The notes: generated by a model from the letters alone, not told the origin. A DNA stretch of 64,000 bases from JAAYHG01 sp012735455 (GCA_050951365.1 JBMNIX010000014.1:62001-126000), one strand, 5' to 3'. Positions 17,200-27,315 are shown, numbered from the stretch's first letter. A program made the numbers and translations.

Positions 17200-20100
17200 T
17201 TACTCGCTCCGATACAGGACAATGTAGTAGCCGGGTTCCCTAATGACCGCTTCACGCGTCCAAGGGTTGAAGTAGGTACCGGTGGCTTTGAATGTGTCGT
17301 GCTCAGGAATGTAGCGATACAAAGCTGCATCCCGGGCATAAATACCGGGCTCAGGGGCCACGAAAAGGCTCAGGTCGCCCTGGAACCAAGACAACAAATC
17401 CTGGCTGGCACCGGTGAGAAGGCGTGCCTCCACCTGGTAAAGGGGCGTCGCCTGCTTAAAGCCCGGCGGCACAGTACGCAGCATGGCCTGTGCTTCGGCA
17501 CCCTGGGCCTCGCCCACTGTGATGAGTACCGCAGCCTGCGCTGCTTCTTTACGGCTGAGCTTCCTTACACTGGTACTCTCCAGGGACCAGACAGGAAAAC
17601 TCAGGCTAAAACGTGCTGTGTCTAGGCGGATGCTGGTTCGTTCATCCACATCCAGGGCAGGGATCTGTATGGTAAAGCGACACTCCCCAGCGTACTCCGG
17701 CTTATCAAGATCAATGGTACGACGCGCACGACCCAGGGTACCTGAGGCTACAGTAACCACTACGCCGCCACTGCCCCTGGTTACCTTAACCTCAGGAAGA
17801 TCTGGAGTATCTTGAGGCTCGCTCTCGTCTTTATCCCTGGTACGGGCGGAAGCAGTCAAGGCCTGACCGGACACACCTTGGTCATTAACTGCCCGTACAG
17901 AAAAGTAGTAACGCGTGTCGGGCTCCAAGTCTTCTACATAGAAACAGCGCTCTTCTGGGTCAAGTGAACCGTAAGCCTCGCCCGGACTACGGGCCAGAAA
18001 GCTGATCTCATTTCGGTCCTTGCCCATGAAAATCTCGTAACTGACTGCACCCTTTGCTGCCGTCCATGTTAGCTCGATGGTATTGGCGCTGACCGCCCGG
18101 GCCCGAAGGCCTGTGGGGGCCTTGGGTGGCCCCACAAAGGTGAAGGCTTCAGGCAGTGTAAAGGAAGAGCCGTCTGGATTCGTCACTGTAATATCCACTG
18201 TACCCAAATCGTGGGCAGGGGTAACAACAAGCAGGGCGGTATCGCTTTGGCGTTCCACGGATTGGGCGGCAGCAGCGCCGAAGGTAACGCTAACACCAGG
18301 GTCAAAGCCGCTGCCCGTAATCGTAACCTGGGTACCACCAGCTGAAGGACCGCTTACTGGATCGATGGCTGTAACCTGGGGACCTGGCCGCTCCTCATAG
18401 GTGAAGCCGTTTACAAGGGTTGCCGCACCACCATCCGGGTTTATCACTGTCACGGTCGCCCATCCCGGCTCACCAGGGGGGGTGCGCACCCACAATGTAG
18501 TCTCATTAACCCAACTGATTTCCTGGGCTAAACGGCCGGCAAAGAATACCCCCGGTGCCTCGCCTTCGCTGGAGGTGGTAAAACCGCTCCCCGAGATGGT
18601 TACCGGTGTACCGCCCTGGGTGCGGCCGCTTGCGGGTTTAACCCGGGATATCTTCGGACTGCTTTCAGGTTCTGTATAGGTAAAACCGTCCTCTAAGCGG
18701 GCGCTCCCGCCATCGGGATTCACCACCACCACATCCACCGTCTGGTCGCCCTGTCCTGCTGGGATCGCTGGCACAGTCAATGCGATGGTACTGGCATCCA
18801 GAACCGTTACAGCTACTGCCTCAAGGCCACCCAGGTATACCCGGGCACCGGTTAGAAAATCGCTGCCAGTGATCTGAGCAGGAATGTTACCAGAACGCGG
18901 CCCTTTGCTGGGCGCAATGGCCGATATCTCCACGGGCAGAGTTAGCTCCGTGTAGGTGTAACCCTCGGATGCCGTAGCAGTTCCCCCGTCGGGGTTGACC
19001 ACAGCGATGTCAACTGGACCGGGAAGTTCCCGCGCTGGAGCGGTGACCCGGATAGACTGGCCAGCGCCACCATCCCCGGTGGTTATCTCGGGGTCGGTAA
19101 TAATCACCGCACCAAAGACCACCTTGAGGCCCGGTTGGAAATTGCTGCCCCAAATATCCACCTCTGTTCCGCCACTGACCGGTCCTTGATTGGGAACCAC
19201 AGTGCTGATACGAGGCCGCAGCTGCGGGTCGGGCTGATAGGCAAATGCCCCCTCAAGGGTGGCATTGGCTCCATCCGGGTTGATCACGGTAACATCCACA
19301 CTGCGTCCGGCTGGACCCGGCGGAGTCCAAACCACCAGCGCGGTGTCCGACTCCCAGATCACCTTCTGCCCGGCCCGGCCACCAAAATACACCCGGGCCT
19401 GCGGTGCAAAGTCTCTGCCCCTAACAACCACCGGAGTTCCTCCGCTGGCCTGTCCCATAGCCGGTGACAGGGATTCAATCTCTGGATAGGTGGTGGTTTC
19501 GCGGTAGGTAAAGGCCCGGGGTAAGAGTGCGTGGGCAGCATCGGCATTGGTTACACTCACGTCCACCGCGCCAGCCATCCCCGGTGGCGTTCGTACCTTA
19601 AGGACGGTTCCATGCTGATCCGGCCCTTTTAACGGCATCCCGAGGCTGTCCAGCACGGCAACCACTTCTGCGCGCTGGTTTCCAAAGCGCACTGTGGGTG
19701 CCTGCAGCTCCGAACCACCATCCGGTACCAGCAAGCGGAAATCTACGCCTGTTAGGGTGACCAGGTCTCCGCCTGCGCTGCTGCCCTCGGCGGGAAAGAT
19801 CGAATGGAGTTCGGGCAGAGAACGCGGCACCACATAGGTGAAGCCACCCTCGTCCGGCGCCCCGGCCCGACTTTGCGCTTGACCATAGCCAGGGTTGATC
19901 ACCGTAACGTCCACTGCTCCCGGTTTCCCAGGCGGCGTAATCGCTGCTAGCAGCTGGTCATCCCGTCGCTCGACCTTTGCCGCCTTCTTGTAACCAAAGT
20001 AGACCTGAACACCTTCACGAAAGTCGCTCCCCTGGATTACTACTCGCGTCCCGCCTCCCACAGATCCACGATCGGGATCAAGGGCGGTAATCCTCGGCGA

Positions 20101-23100
20101 CGTATTGGGCACACGGTACTCAAACCCCCCCACCAGCGTCACGCGACCGCTGCTGGTACTGCCGTCGCGACCGGCATCGGGATTGACCACTTCAACGTCC
20201 ACGGCTCCGGCCTCACCTGTAGGGGCAGGCGGCGTCTTTACCGCCAGCTCTGTCTCTGAGATGTACTCCACCGCCCTAGCTGAAACGCCTCCAAAATAAA
20301 CACTGGGAATCACAGCGTCTTCTTTCAGGAAGCCCTCACCGCTGAGCACAACCCAGGTCTCACCGCTTATAGTACCGGCTGTCGGCTCCAGCTTGGTAAG
20401 GTGCGGCACACTGATATAAGTAAAGAGCCCGTCGGCAAAGGTCGTGCCGCCGTCCCTGTTGGTAACAGTGATCCGCGCCGGTCCAGCCTTGCCTGCTGGA
20501 GCAACGCAGGTGATCTCAGTTAGAACCCGGCCCGTTTTCTCATGGACAACAGGTTGACCATTGGTATCCAGTTTCAGCCTCACCTCGACCTCTGTCGCCG
20601 GGCGCTCGCCCACAGTAACCGTGGCGCCGCTGGCAAAGTCCGTGCCGGTGATGGTTAGCTCCGTTCCGCCTTCTCCGCTCCCGTATTCCGGCAGCACAGA
20701 TTCAATCACCGGCTGGCTCAGTCGGTCGTAGTAATTAAAGGCTGCCTTGAGAATAGCGCTGCCAAAGGGATTCGCCACCTTAACGTCCTGAGCCCCAGCC
20801 TTGTTGGCCGCCGGCGTAAAGATACGGATAATATCCAGTCCGGAGTCGTTTATGACAATATCCTGGATGGTGGCTTCCTCCGCTCCCACAAAAACATGGG
20901 TGCGCAGCTTCAGTAGACTTGGATCGCTGCTCCAGCCAAAGTTCTCTCCGGCAATCTCAACGTATGTTCCCCCGCCCAGCGGACCCCGGTCTGGCGTGAC
21001 GCTGGATAGGTAAAGATTGTTCCCGCGGTAGGTAAAGCCATTTTCCAGGACACCCGGCACCGGTTGATCACCCTCGGCAACAGGCGGGTTGACCACCCAA
21101 ACCGGCACTGTACCGGGAACCTTGGCTGGCGGGGTATAGGCCAAAATGGAAAAGACAGGTAAGTTTACACCGTTATGATCGTGCGGCTCATCTTCGGACA
21201 CAGTCACCTCGACAACCTGCGCTTTGTTAGCTGGGATGCGGTCGCCAAAGTAAACCTCCGGCCACTGGCCAGGCCGCGCTTCAAAGTAGTGTCCTTTGAT
21301 GATTACCAGGGATCCACCCACTAAGGGCCCTTCCGCCGTGTTTGTCTCTGGGTTAAGTACTGACTCCACCCAGGGCGTCCGCCGCGGCGGTTCGTATGTG
21401 TAGCCGCCGGTTAATTCCGCGTAATCCACCACGGTGCGGCCATCCTTAACGCGGCTGATCTTAACGCTAACGTTTTGCGGCCCTAAAGCCCCACCTAAGG
21501 GGGCAACAACCGATATTGTACGGGAATCTATGATGGTGATGTCAGCGGCAAGATTACCACCAAAGCGAACTTCTACCTCTTCAACATCGTTCGGGCTCTC
21601 ACCTGGCTCAAGAAAGTTGGCCCCTGAGAGCACAACCCTGCGCTGTTCGTCCAGGACGCCTTGGGCCGGAGTAACACCGGTGATAAGGACCAGCTTCTCC
21701 GGCACCTTGTAGAGAAAACCGTTTTCTATCTTGCACGTCCCACCATCAGGGTTAACCAATTCCACAGAACGCCACCCGGCTTGACCCGGGGGTGTTACCA
21801 CCCTCAGGCTGGTGGTGCTCTCCACCACCACCTCAGGCGCAGGAACACCACCAAAGAACACCCGCGTAGGATTGTCCTGAGAACCGGCGAGAAAGTCTCT
21901 GCCGGTGATGCGAACCAGATCGCCGCCGGTTGTGCTGCCGGTGTTAGGCTGAATCCCGTCGGGGTCGATCTGGGGAGAGCTGGTGCTCTCCTTATAGGTG
22001 AAACCGTCAGCCAAGATGATACCCTTCTTGGTGTCACTCAGGTCAAAGATCTCAACCGGGGCAGGTCCCAGCGGTCCTGGAGGCGTCACAGCTGTAATAA
22101 GAGTGTCGCTGACTCGCGTGACCTCCAAGGCTTCTCTCCCTGCAATCTTGACCCCTAGGCTTCCAGCTTCGGGGAAGTTAGTGCCCCGAATCTGGATTTC
22201 GCTGCCTCCTGATGTGGGTCCGAAATTCGGAGTGACTGAAGAGATGGTGGGTGTTACCACATACTCAAACCCATCCCCTTGACTCACAGAAACACCATCA
22301 GCATTGGTCACGATTACCGGGACCGTTCCTACTGTGCCGGAGGGCGTGCGGACCGTGATACTCTTGTGATCGGCAGAAACACCCTCCACCGAGGCAAAGC
22401 CTGTGCCAATCTGAACCTTAATCCGGTCCGCTGCATCAAACTCCTCGCCTGCTATGGTAACAAGGGTTCCCCCTAAGGTAGAACCATAACCGGGCGTGAT
22501 ACTTTCTATCCTTGGTGAGCTCAAACGGTAGAAAAGCGTGTTGGCACTGTTCCCCGGCAAGACAGACTGCCCGCCATCGGGGTTAATGACCATTACCTCT
22601 TTCCCGCCTGTGGTGCTCGCCGGAGCGTCTGCCGTGATCTTGGTGCCACCGGTTTCCACCCGGACGTTTGTAGCCGGCTGCCCACCAATGCTGAGGCTGA
22701 GACCAGGAGCAAAACCTGTACCGGTGATTACGATGGGAACACCGCCTATGGTAGGCACCCTGCGATACTCAGGACTACCAGAATCAGAGATGTCTTGACG
22801 GTATGCCTCCTCGATCACAGGATTGCTCAAGATTTCTAAGGCCTGCGGCAAGGTGAAGGACTGCCCGAGAGTGTCCTTGACGCTGACGTCCACCAGGCCC
22901 AACGTAAGAAGCTGGTTGACCGGTATAAGGGCGGTAACTACCGTATCCGTAACGTTAAGCTCTGTAAGACTTACATTTCCTGCCCAAACCTGATTCACAT
23001 TCGCCAGACCTGAACCGGTTAAGGTCAGTCTCACACTCTGACCTGCCTGCACCGTAGTGGGACTGACGCTCACCAGTACGGGTTGATCTGCTGCCCGCAC

Positions 23101-23172
23101 CTGGGAGAGAGGATAAAAAGAGGTTATGAGCAAAAAGGCCAGGACCGAGGCCACTAATCTGCGTCTCAGCAT
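17200..23172 (-). CDS. Giant secreted protein with 17 IPT/TIG repeats and a fibronectin type III domain
   Basis: The protein has 1990 residues. After a signal peptide (VASVLAFLLITSFYPLSQVRA) I count 17 successive immunoglobulin-like IPT/TIG repeats of 80-110 residues. Each opens with a P.I..V.P..G...GGT.V.I.G..F pattern (for example SPRITALDPDRGSVGGGTRV and TPTISSVTPNFGPTSGGSEI) and often ends in VTVINPDGG. A fibronectin type III domain follows at about 1645-1745 (APTGLRARAVSANTIELTW). The last 240 residues are beta-rich and unassigned. No SLH domain is seen, so it may associate with the two SLH proteins encoded next in the operon. ATG at 23172 follows GGAGG. It is likely a rod-like cell-surface or matrix protein. 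Confidence 0.9.
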   Translation of the reverse strand: MLRRRLVASVLAFLLITSFYPLSQVRAADQPVLVSVSPTTVQAGQSVRLTLTGSGLANVNQVWAGNVSLTELNVTDTVVTALIPVNQLLTLGLVDVSVKDTLGQSFTLPQALEILSNPVIEEAYRQDISDSGSPEYRRVPTIGGVPIVITGTGFAPGLSLSIGGQPATNVRVETGGTKITADAPASTTGGKEVMVINPDGGQSVLPGNSANTLFYRLSSPRIESITPGYGSTLGGTLVTIAGEEFDAADRIKVQIGTGFASVEGVSADHKSITVRTPSGTVGTVPVIVTNADGVSVSQGDGFEYVVTPTISSVTPNFGPTSGGSEIQIRGTNFPEAGSLGVKIAGREALEVTRVSDTLITAVTPPGPLGPAPVEIFDLSDTKKGIILADGFTYKESTSSPQIDPDGIQPNTGSTTGGDLVRITGRDFLAGSQDNPTRVFFGGVPAPEVVVESTTSLRVVTPPGQAGWRSVELVNPDGGTCKIENGFLYKVPEKLVLITGVTPAQGVLDEQRRVVLSGANFLEPGESPNDVEEVEVRFGGNLAADITIIDSRTISVVAPLGGALGPQNVSVKISRVKDGRTVVDYAELTGGYTYEPPRRTPWVESVLNPETNTAEGPLVGGSLVIIKGHYFEARPGQWPEVYFGDRIPANKAQVVEVTVSEDEPHDHNGVNLPVFSILAYTPPAKVPGTVPVWVVNPPVAEGDQPVPGVLENGFTYRGNNLYLSSVTPDRGPLGGGTYVEIAGENFGWSSDPSLLKLRTHVFVGAEEATIQDIVINDSGLDIIRIFTPAANKAGAQDVKVANPFGSAILKAAFNYYDRLSQPVIESVLPEYGSGEGGTELTITGTDFASGATVTVGERPATEVEVRLKLDTNGQPVVHEKTGRVLTEITCVAPAGKAGPARITVTNRDGGTTFADGLFTYISVPHLTKLEPTAGTISGETWVVLSGEGFLKEDAVIPSVYFGGVSARAVEYISETELAVKTPPAPTGEAGAVDVEVVNPDAGRDGSTSSGRVTLVGGFEYRVPNTSPRITALDPDRGSVGGGTRVVIQGSDFREGVQVYFGYKKAAKVERRDDQLLAAITPPGKPGAVDVTVINPGYGQAQSRAGAPDEGGFTYVVPRSLPELHSIFPAEGSSAGGDLVTLTGVDFRLLVPDGGSELQAPTVRFGNQRAEVVAVLDSLGMPLKGPDQHGTVLKVRTPPGMAGAVDVSVTNADAAHALLPRAFTYRETTTYPEIESLSPAMGQASGGTPVVVRGRDFAPQARVYFGGRAGQKVIWESDTALVVWTPPGPAGRSVDVTVINPDGANATLEGAFAYQPDPQLRPRISTVVPNQGPVSGGTEVDIWGSNFQPGLKVVFGAVIITDPEITTGDGGAGQSIRVTAPARELPGPVDIAVVNPDGGTATASEGYTYTELTLPVEISAIAPSKGPRSGNIPAQITGSDFLTGARVYLGGLEAVAVTVLDASTIALTVPAIPAGQGDQTVDVVVVNPDGGSARLEDGFTYTEPESSPKISRVKPASGRTQGGTPVTISGSGFTTSSEGEAPGVFFAGRLAQEISWVNETTLWVRTPPGEPGWATVTVINPDGGAATLVNGFTYEERPGPQVTAIDPVSGPSAGGTQVTITGSGFDPGVSVTFGAAAAQSVERQSDTALLVVTPAHDLGTVDITVTNPDGSSFTLPEAFTFVGPPKAPTGLRARAVSANTIELTWTAAKGAVSYEIFMGKDRNEISFLARSPGEAYGSLDPEERCFYVEDLEPDTRYYFSVRAVNDQGVSGQALTASARTRDKDESEPQDTPDLPEVKVTRGSGGVVVTVASGTLGRARRTIDLDKPEYAGECRFTIQIPALDVDERTSIRLDTARFSLSFPVWSLESTSVRKLSRKEAAQAAVLITVGEAQGAEAQAMLRTVPPGFKQATPLYQVEARLLTGASQDLLSWFQGDLSLFVAPEPGIYARDAALYRYIPEHDTFKATGTYFNPWTREAVIREPGYYIVLYRSE

Positions 23173-23302
23173 ACCGGCACCTCCAAGTTTCCATGGACCA
23201 TCCCGGTCCGACAGTAAGCCTTATCTTTTTTATCGGCAGATAGCAACGCTGACCTTAGAACCATAATTAACCATTTCAAAGCGGAGGCCAACTGCCAGCA
23301 GT

Positions 23303-23357
23303 CAGAAAACAAAACAGGGTCCCGACTAGGAAGGAAGTCCTTCCTAACGGCACCCTG
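23303..23357 (-). terminator. Intrinsic terminator after the copper-amine-oxidase-N protein gene
   Basis: A long hairpin on the minus strand has outer arms CAGGGT/ACCCTG and a perfect inner palindrome TAGGAAGGA/TCCTTCCTA, followed by TTTTGTTTTC. The rest of the 200-base gap before the TIG gene holds a small GGACC/GGTCC hairpin near 23196-23210 and no clear promoter. Confidence 0.7.
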
Positions 23358-23371
23358 CAGTTGCTGCCAGC

Positions 23372-24301
23372 CTATTTAATAACCTGAATAGACTCTGCGG
23401 CTCCCTGGGCCGGGTACGACATCAACATTGGACCATCGATGACTACCTCCACCTGCTGCCCAGCTTCAATGTCATCCATAGTAGCAGAACTGACCTCGCC
23501 ATTATGGGACACTGAGAAAGATGTCCTGGCACTGATATACACCCAGGTCAAGCTTGGTTCTCCGCTCGCCATTGGGTCCCCTTCCACCAAAATGCGAGGG
23601 CTGTCTCCGGTTTCTGTTTCCTTGATTATGCCGGTCAGGATATTGGCCTGGGCCGGGGTCTCCTCTTCGCCTGTTGCCGGGCCTACGTGGGTTTCAGACA
23701 CTTTATCTATGAACCAATTGCCCTGAATCTGCTTCACTGTAACATGGGCTACTGTCTGGCCGGCACTTCCCGTAGAGGACACTAACGAAAAAGTGACTAC
23801 GTATTTGAAGCTGTCTGCTTCGCTGCTGAGAATCTCATAATCCTCAACCCAGGGACTCGAGACACCGGTTACCCAGCCTTGAGACTCATACTGCGCTTTC
23901 TTTTGTGCCCTGAGTTCAGGTGAAAGCATGGCATACTGAAGGGCTCCGTTCCTCATCTTAACGCCCTCAGCCCATGTTTCCACCGCCTGCTCCGGGGTCT
24001 TAGCAGCAACTGCCTGCTCTAGGAGTTCTAGGCGCCGCTCCAGAGAAGACAGGTCCTGTCCTTCTTGCTTCTGCTTTACTAAGACGCTTCGATTTACTTC
24101 ATCCCAATGTACATCAGCGCCCAAGGCCTCGGCCACCCAACGGACCGGAACCATCACCCTGTCCTTGATCATCTGCGGAGCAACATCGGTAGAAGTAACA
24201 ACACCATTGACGATGAGTTTAATAGGTTGGGCCGCCCACACCTGCATTGTAAGGGTAAGGAATAAGATCAGCGGGACCAATACCAGGGACCACTTCTTCA
24301 T
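23372..24301 (-). CDS. Secreted protein with copper-amine-oxidase-like N-terminal (stalk) domain
   Basis: The 309-aa protein has a signal peptide (MKKWSLVLVPLILFLTLTMQVWA) followed by one Cu_amine_oxidN1 domain at about 27-80: IKLIVNGVV...DRVMVPVRWVAEALGADVHWD...VLVKQ. This domain is common in secreted Clostridia proteins and is not an enzyme in itself. A short coiled segment and an NTF2-like region (EGVKMRNGALQYAMLSPELR and following beta strands) come next, and the C-terminal third may hold a small beta-barrel. ATG at 24301 follows GAGGAGG. The function is unknown; the location beside the S-layer cluster suggests an envelope role. Confidence 0.8.
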   Translation of the reverse strand: MKKWSLVLVPLILFLTLTMQVWAAQPIKLIVNGVVTSTDVAPQMIKDRVMVPVRWVAEALGADVHWDEVNRSVLVKQKQEGQDLSSLERRLELLEQAVAAKTPEQAVETWAEGVKMRNGALQYAMLSPELRAQKKAQYESQGWVTGVSSPWVEDYEILSSEADSFKYVVTFSLVSSTGSAGQTVAHVTVKQIQGNWFIDKVSETHVGPATGEEETPAQANILTGIIKETETGDSPRILVEGDPMASGEPSLTWVYISARTSFSVSHNGEVSSATMDDIEAGQQVEVVIDGPMLMSYPAQGAAESIQVIK

Positions 24302-24454
24302 ATGATAATCCTCCTCATACGTTTAAGTTTAGGCTGTTTTTAGTCCTCCGTTCTCACCTGGGTCTACCGCCCTCCTTTGTGCTTAGTCACTACTACTGAC
24401 GTGCAGATAAAGGAATTGTTCCCAGAAAGCAGGCGATATCAGCGGAGAGCGGTA

Positions 24455-24463
24455 TGTTATAAT
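24455..24463 (+). promoter_or_regulatory. Extended -10 promoter for the UDG-like gene
   Basis: TGT directly precedes a perfect TATAAT (24458-24463), giving an extended -10 element; no good -35 is seen at 17 bases. The start codon follows about 60 bases later. The rest of the 24302-24526 gap shows nothing else I can name. Confidence 0.5.
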
Positions 24464-24526
24464 GAACCAGTATTACAGCCTTCTTTACTTGGCGGGGCTT
24501 ATAACTGATTGAGGAGGAGGCCTTCT

Positions 24527-25228
24527 GTGAAAAAGGTACGTGAATTGATCGCCAGCCTGCAAGCCTACGAATCTTTGCCGGGGGTGTTCAATCCCTGGCG
24601 CGATATAGATCCTAACTACGATCTGACTCCTGCCGCACCTAAGATACGCTCCCAGCATCTCGAGCGATACCTTCAGTACAGGGTACCCTACGCCCGTTTC
24701 ATCTTGTTGGCGGAGGCGGTAGGCTACCAAGGAGGCCGCTTTTCTGGGATCGCCATGACTTCTGAACGCATCCTTCTGGGACATCACCCGACCATTGACC
24801 CTGCTTGGGTAGCCCCCGGCGGCGGGTTTAGCCGCACCAGCCGACCAGAACTCAGAAGACTGGGTTTTAACGAGCCCACTGCCACCATCGTGTGGACAGC
24901 GGTACATGAACTAGGCATTTCACCCTTTGAGGTCATCCTCTGGAACACATTCCCTTTTCACCCCTATCGCCCTGACCAGGGGGCTCTAACCAACCGCACC
25001 CCCACGCGGGAGGAACTCGCCTTAGGGCAGTCATACCTCAGCGCACTGCTGGCTTTATGTCCTCAAGCCATGGTTATAGCCATTGGCAAGAAGGCCGAGG
25101 CTACACTCACAGCGCTGAACATTCCCTGCACACCTGTGCGGCACCCTGCCAACGGCGGGGCCACAGCATTTAGGCTGGGGTTAAGAAGGATTCAAAATCT
25201 CAGGGTCGCGCACGGAGACTACAGATAG
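24527..25228 (+). CDS. Uracil-DNA glycosylase-like protein
   Basis: The 233-aa protein resembles a divergent group of the uracil-DNA glycosylase superfamily. Recognisable signatures are GYQGGRFSGIAMTSER in the first third, ILWNTFPFHPYRP in the middle, and RHPANGGATAFR near the C-terminus, which occupies the place of the superfamily's second active-site motif. No iron-sulfur cysteine set is present. Such proteins may remove damaged bases from DNA; activity and substrate here are not established. The start is GTG at 24527, set by GAGGAGGAGG six bases before it. The gene is alone on the plus strand with its own promoter. Confidence 0.7.
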   Translation: MKKVRELIASLQAYESLPGVFNPWRDIDPNYDLTPAAPKIRSQHLERYLQYRVPYARFILLAEAVGYQGGRFSGIAMTSERILLGHHPTIDPAWVAPGGGFSRTSRPELRRLGFNEPTATIVWTAVHELGISPFEVILWNTFPFHPYRPDQGALTNRTPTREELALGQSYLSALLALCPQAMVIAIGKKAEATLTALNIPCTPVRHPANGGATAFRLGLRRIQNLRVAHGDYR

Positions 25229-25283
25229 TTATCAAGCTAAGCTAGCTTGGAGCAAGCACCAGAAGCCGAAAGGTGGCATTCAC

Positions 25284-26117
25284 TTGAAGAACAGAATGAT
25301 AGTAGTGCTGTTAACAGGCGCACTTCTGGCCGCCTTTTTGTACACTGAGAACAATATTCTAACCGTACGGCACATTACCCTTAACTTAGAGGACTTGCCT
25401 AGCAGCTTTTCGGGCTTGACTATTGTACACCTCTCGGACCTGCACGGAAAATCCTTTGGTCCCAATCAGGAGAAATTGGTAAGCAAGATTCGTGCGGCTA
25501 AGCCGGACCTAATAGTGTTCACCGGTGACCTGATCGATCGTAAGCGCGGTGGCGAGGAAGCTGGTCTCAGACTGATGGACAGGCTCACTAAGATCGCCCC
25601 CACTTATTATGTCACCGGAAACCATGAGTGGTGGGCAGGCGACTTCAGCGCCCTGGGCAAGGAACTAGTGAAGCGTAACGTCAAGGTCCTGGCCAATCAA
25701 CACGACCGGCTTGAGCGCGGCGAGGATTGGATCTGTATTCTCGGCATTGACGACCCGGCGGTTCAGCCGAAAGCCTTGAGTCCAACGGAAGTGGTAAACA
25801 GAGAACTCGACCGCGCACGGGAAGGTAGTAGCGGTTTCAGCATACTCCTGGCCCACCGGCCGGAACTCATTACCATCTACAGCCAACACTCGCTTAACGT
25901 CGTTTTCTCCGGTCACGCCCACGGCGGCCAAATTCGGCTACCATTCCTAGGCGGTCTGATCGCGCCCGGGCAAGGCTTTCTCCCCCGCTACTCCAGCGGC
26001 TTGTATAGCCATGGGAACACCAGCCTGGTAGTAAGCCGAGGCCTGGGTAACAGCGTCTTTCCGCAGCGGTTGTTCAATAGGCCAGAGATCATCGTGGTAA
26101 GTCTGAAAAAGGGCTAA
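25284..26117 (+). CDS. Membrane-anchored metallophosphoesterase (YkuE/YaeI-like)
   Basis: The 277-aa protein has one N-terminal hydrophobic segment (about 5-20), then a calcineurin-like phosphoesterase domain with all metal-binding motifs in order: LSDLHG (about 50-55), GDLIDRK, GNHEWW, and GHAHGGQ. The family hydrolyses phosphomonoesters or phosphodiesters; related proteins act on lipids or cell-wall precursors outside the membrane, but the substrate here is unknown. I accept TTG at 25284 because AGGTGG lies seven bases before it; an ATG at 25296 would also be in frame. Confidence 0.88.
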   Translation: MKNRMIVVLLTGALLAAFLYTENNILTVRHITLNLEDLPSSFSGLTIVHLSDLHGKSFGPNQEKLVSKIRAAKPDLIVFTGDLIDRKRGGEEAGLRLMDRLTKIAPTYYVTGNHEWWAGDFSALGKELVKRNVKVLANQHDRLERGEDWICILGIDDPAVQPKALSPTEVVNRELDRAREGSSGFSILLAHRPELITIYSQHSLNVVFSGHAHGGQIRLPFLGGLIAPGQGFLPRYSSGLYSHGNTSLVVSRGLGNSVFPQRLFNRPEIIVVSLKKG

Positions 26118-26142
26118 GCTATTGCGGAACTAGGCATCCATA

Positions 26143-27315
26143 TTACTCGTACTGCAAGGCCTGGATAGGATTCAGTTCAGCAGCGCGACGGGCGGGGTAG
26201 ATGCCAAAGAAAACTCCAATCATAACGGCAGAACCAAAGGCAATTAACACCGGTAACAAGGAGACACTGGTTGGCATTTGCAAGAGCCGTTCCAGGACAA
26301 GTGAGAGTCCAACCCCCACACCGATACCAATAATGCCACCGCTCCCACTCAGCACCATAGATTCAACAAGAAACTGATTAAGTATATCGCGGCGTCTGGC
26401 GCCAAGGGCCTTGCGGATACCGATCTCCCGAGTTCGCTCGGTCACAGAGACCAGCATAATATTCATGATCCCGATCCCGCCAACAAGCAGCGAAATTCCG
26501 GCTATCCCGCCCAACATCAGGGAAAGAATCTTGGTGACCTCGTTTACTGTCTCTAACATGTCGGCTTGATTAAAGACGCTGAAACTATCCTCGTCGCGAA
26601 AACGTTTGAGCAGCCAATCATTAAGGCCTTCTTCAACCTTCTTTACCGTGTCCGATGCATCTGCCTGTACGTAAAGGGTGCGGATGTTCTGTCCACCTAA
26701 CACTAAGTTGGCAGAGGTAAGCGGGATGATCACCCGATCGTCCTGGGACATACCTCCGCCCCCGCCTTTCGACTCCAAGACTCCCACCACGGTGAACTCT
26801 ATGCCGTCAATAAGGATGCGTTGGCCCACCACTGAGTTTAAGCTACCAAAGAGGTTTTCCACCACCTCTGTTCCTAACACCGCCACCTTGTGGTGAAAGG
26901 TTACGTCAAGGTCAGACAAGAAACGGCCGCTCGCCACCGCCAGATTGCGTGCAGTACTATAATCCGTGTTGGTCGCCTCAACGAGCGTGTCATGGGTAAC
27001 ACTGCCATACTTGACTGTAGCGGTCCCTGTTAGGGCCGGGGCCACAGCACTCACGTGCTCAAGCTCTTTAAGGTCGGCAAGTTCTACATAGCGAAGCGAA
27101 GTATCACTGCCCCGTCCCCTTACTTGAACAGTCAGCAGGTTGGATCCCAGGGATTGAATGCGCTCTGTGACCTGTTTGTTTGTCCCTGTGCCTATGGCCA
27201 CCAAGGAGATGACCGACGCCACCCCAATGATGACCCCCAGCATCGTAAGTAGCGAACGCAGCTTATTGTTTACAATACCCTGCCAGGCCAGGGACACTGC
27301 TGTGATAAATTCCAT
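26143..27315 (-). CDS. MacB-type ABC transporter permease (FtsX/MacB_PCD)
   Basis: The 390-aa protein has the MacB topology: one membrane helix near the N-terminus (SLLTMLGVIIGVASVISLVAIG), an external MacB_PCD domain of about 200 residues, then three helices at the C-terminus separated by FtsX-type loops (TERTREIGIRKALGARRRDIL). It works with the ATPase and the membrane-fusion protein encoded upstream to drive extracellular export of peptides, lipids or drugs. The start ATG at 27315 shares its A with the ATPase stop codon (TGATG) and has GAGGAGG seven bases before it; a GTG just before it is an alternative. Last gene of a three-gene operon. Confidence 0.92.
   Translation of the reverse strand: MEFITAVSLAWQGIVNNKLRSLLTMLGVIIGVASVISLVAIGTGTNKQVTERIQSLGSNLLTVQVRGRGSDTSLRYVELADLKELEHVSAVAPALTGTATVKYGSVTHDTLVEATNTDYSTARNLAVASGRFLSDLDVTFHHKVAVLGTEVVENLFGSLNSVVGQRILIDGIEFTVVGVLESKGGGGGMSQDDRVIIPLTSANLVLGGQNIRTLYVQADASDTVKKVEEGLNDWLLKRFRDEDSFSVFNQADMLETVNEVTKILSLMLGGIAGISLLVGGIGIMNIMLVSVTERTREIGIRKALGARRRDILNQFLVESMVLSGSGGIIGIGVGVGLSLVLERLLQMPTSVSLLPVLIAFGSAVMIGVFFGIYPARRAAELNPIQALQYE

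Noticed and set aside
17200..23172. Tandem DNA repeats or recombination array in the TIG gene
   Set aside because: The 17 protein repeats are divergent at the DNA level; no near-identical tracts were seen.
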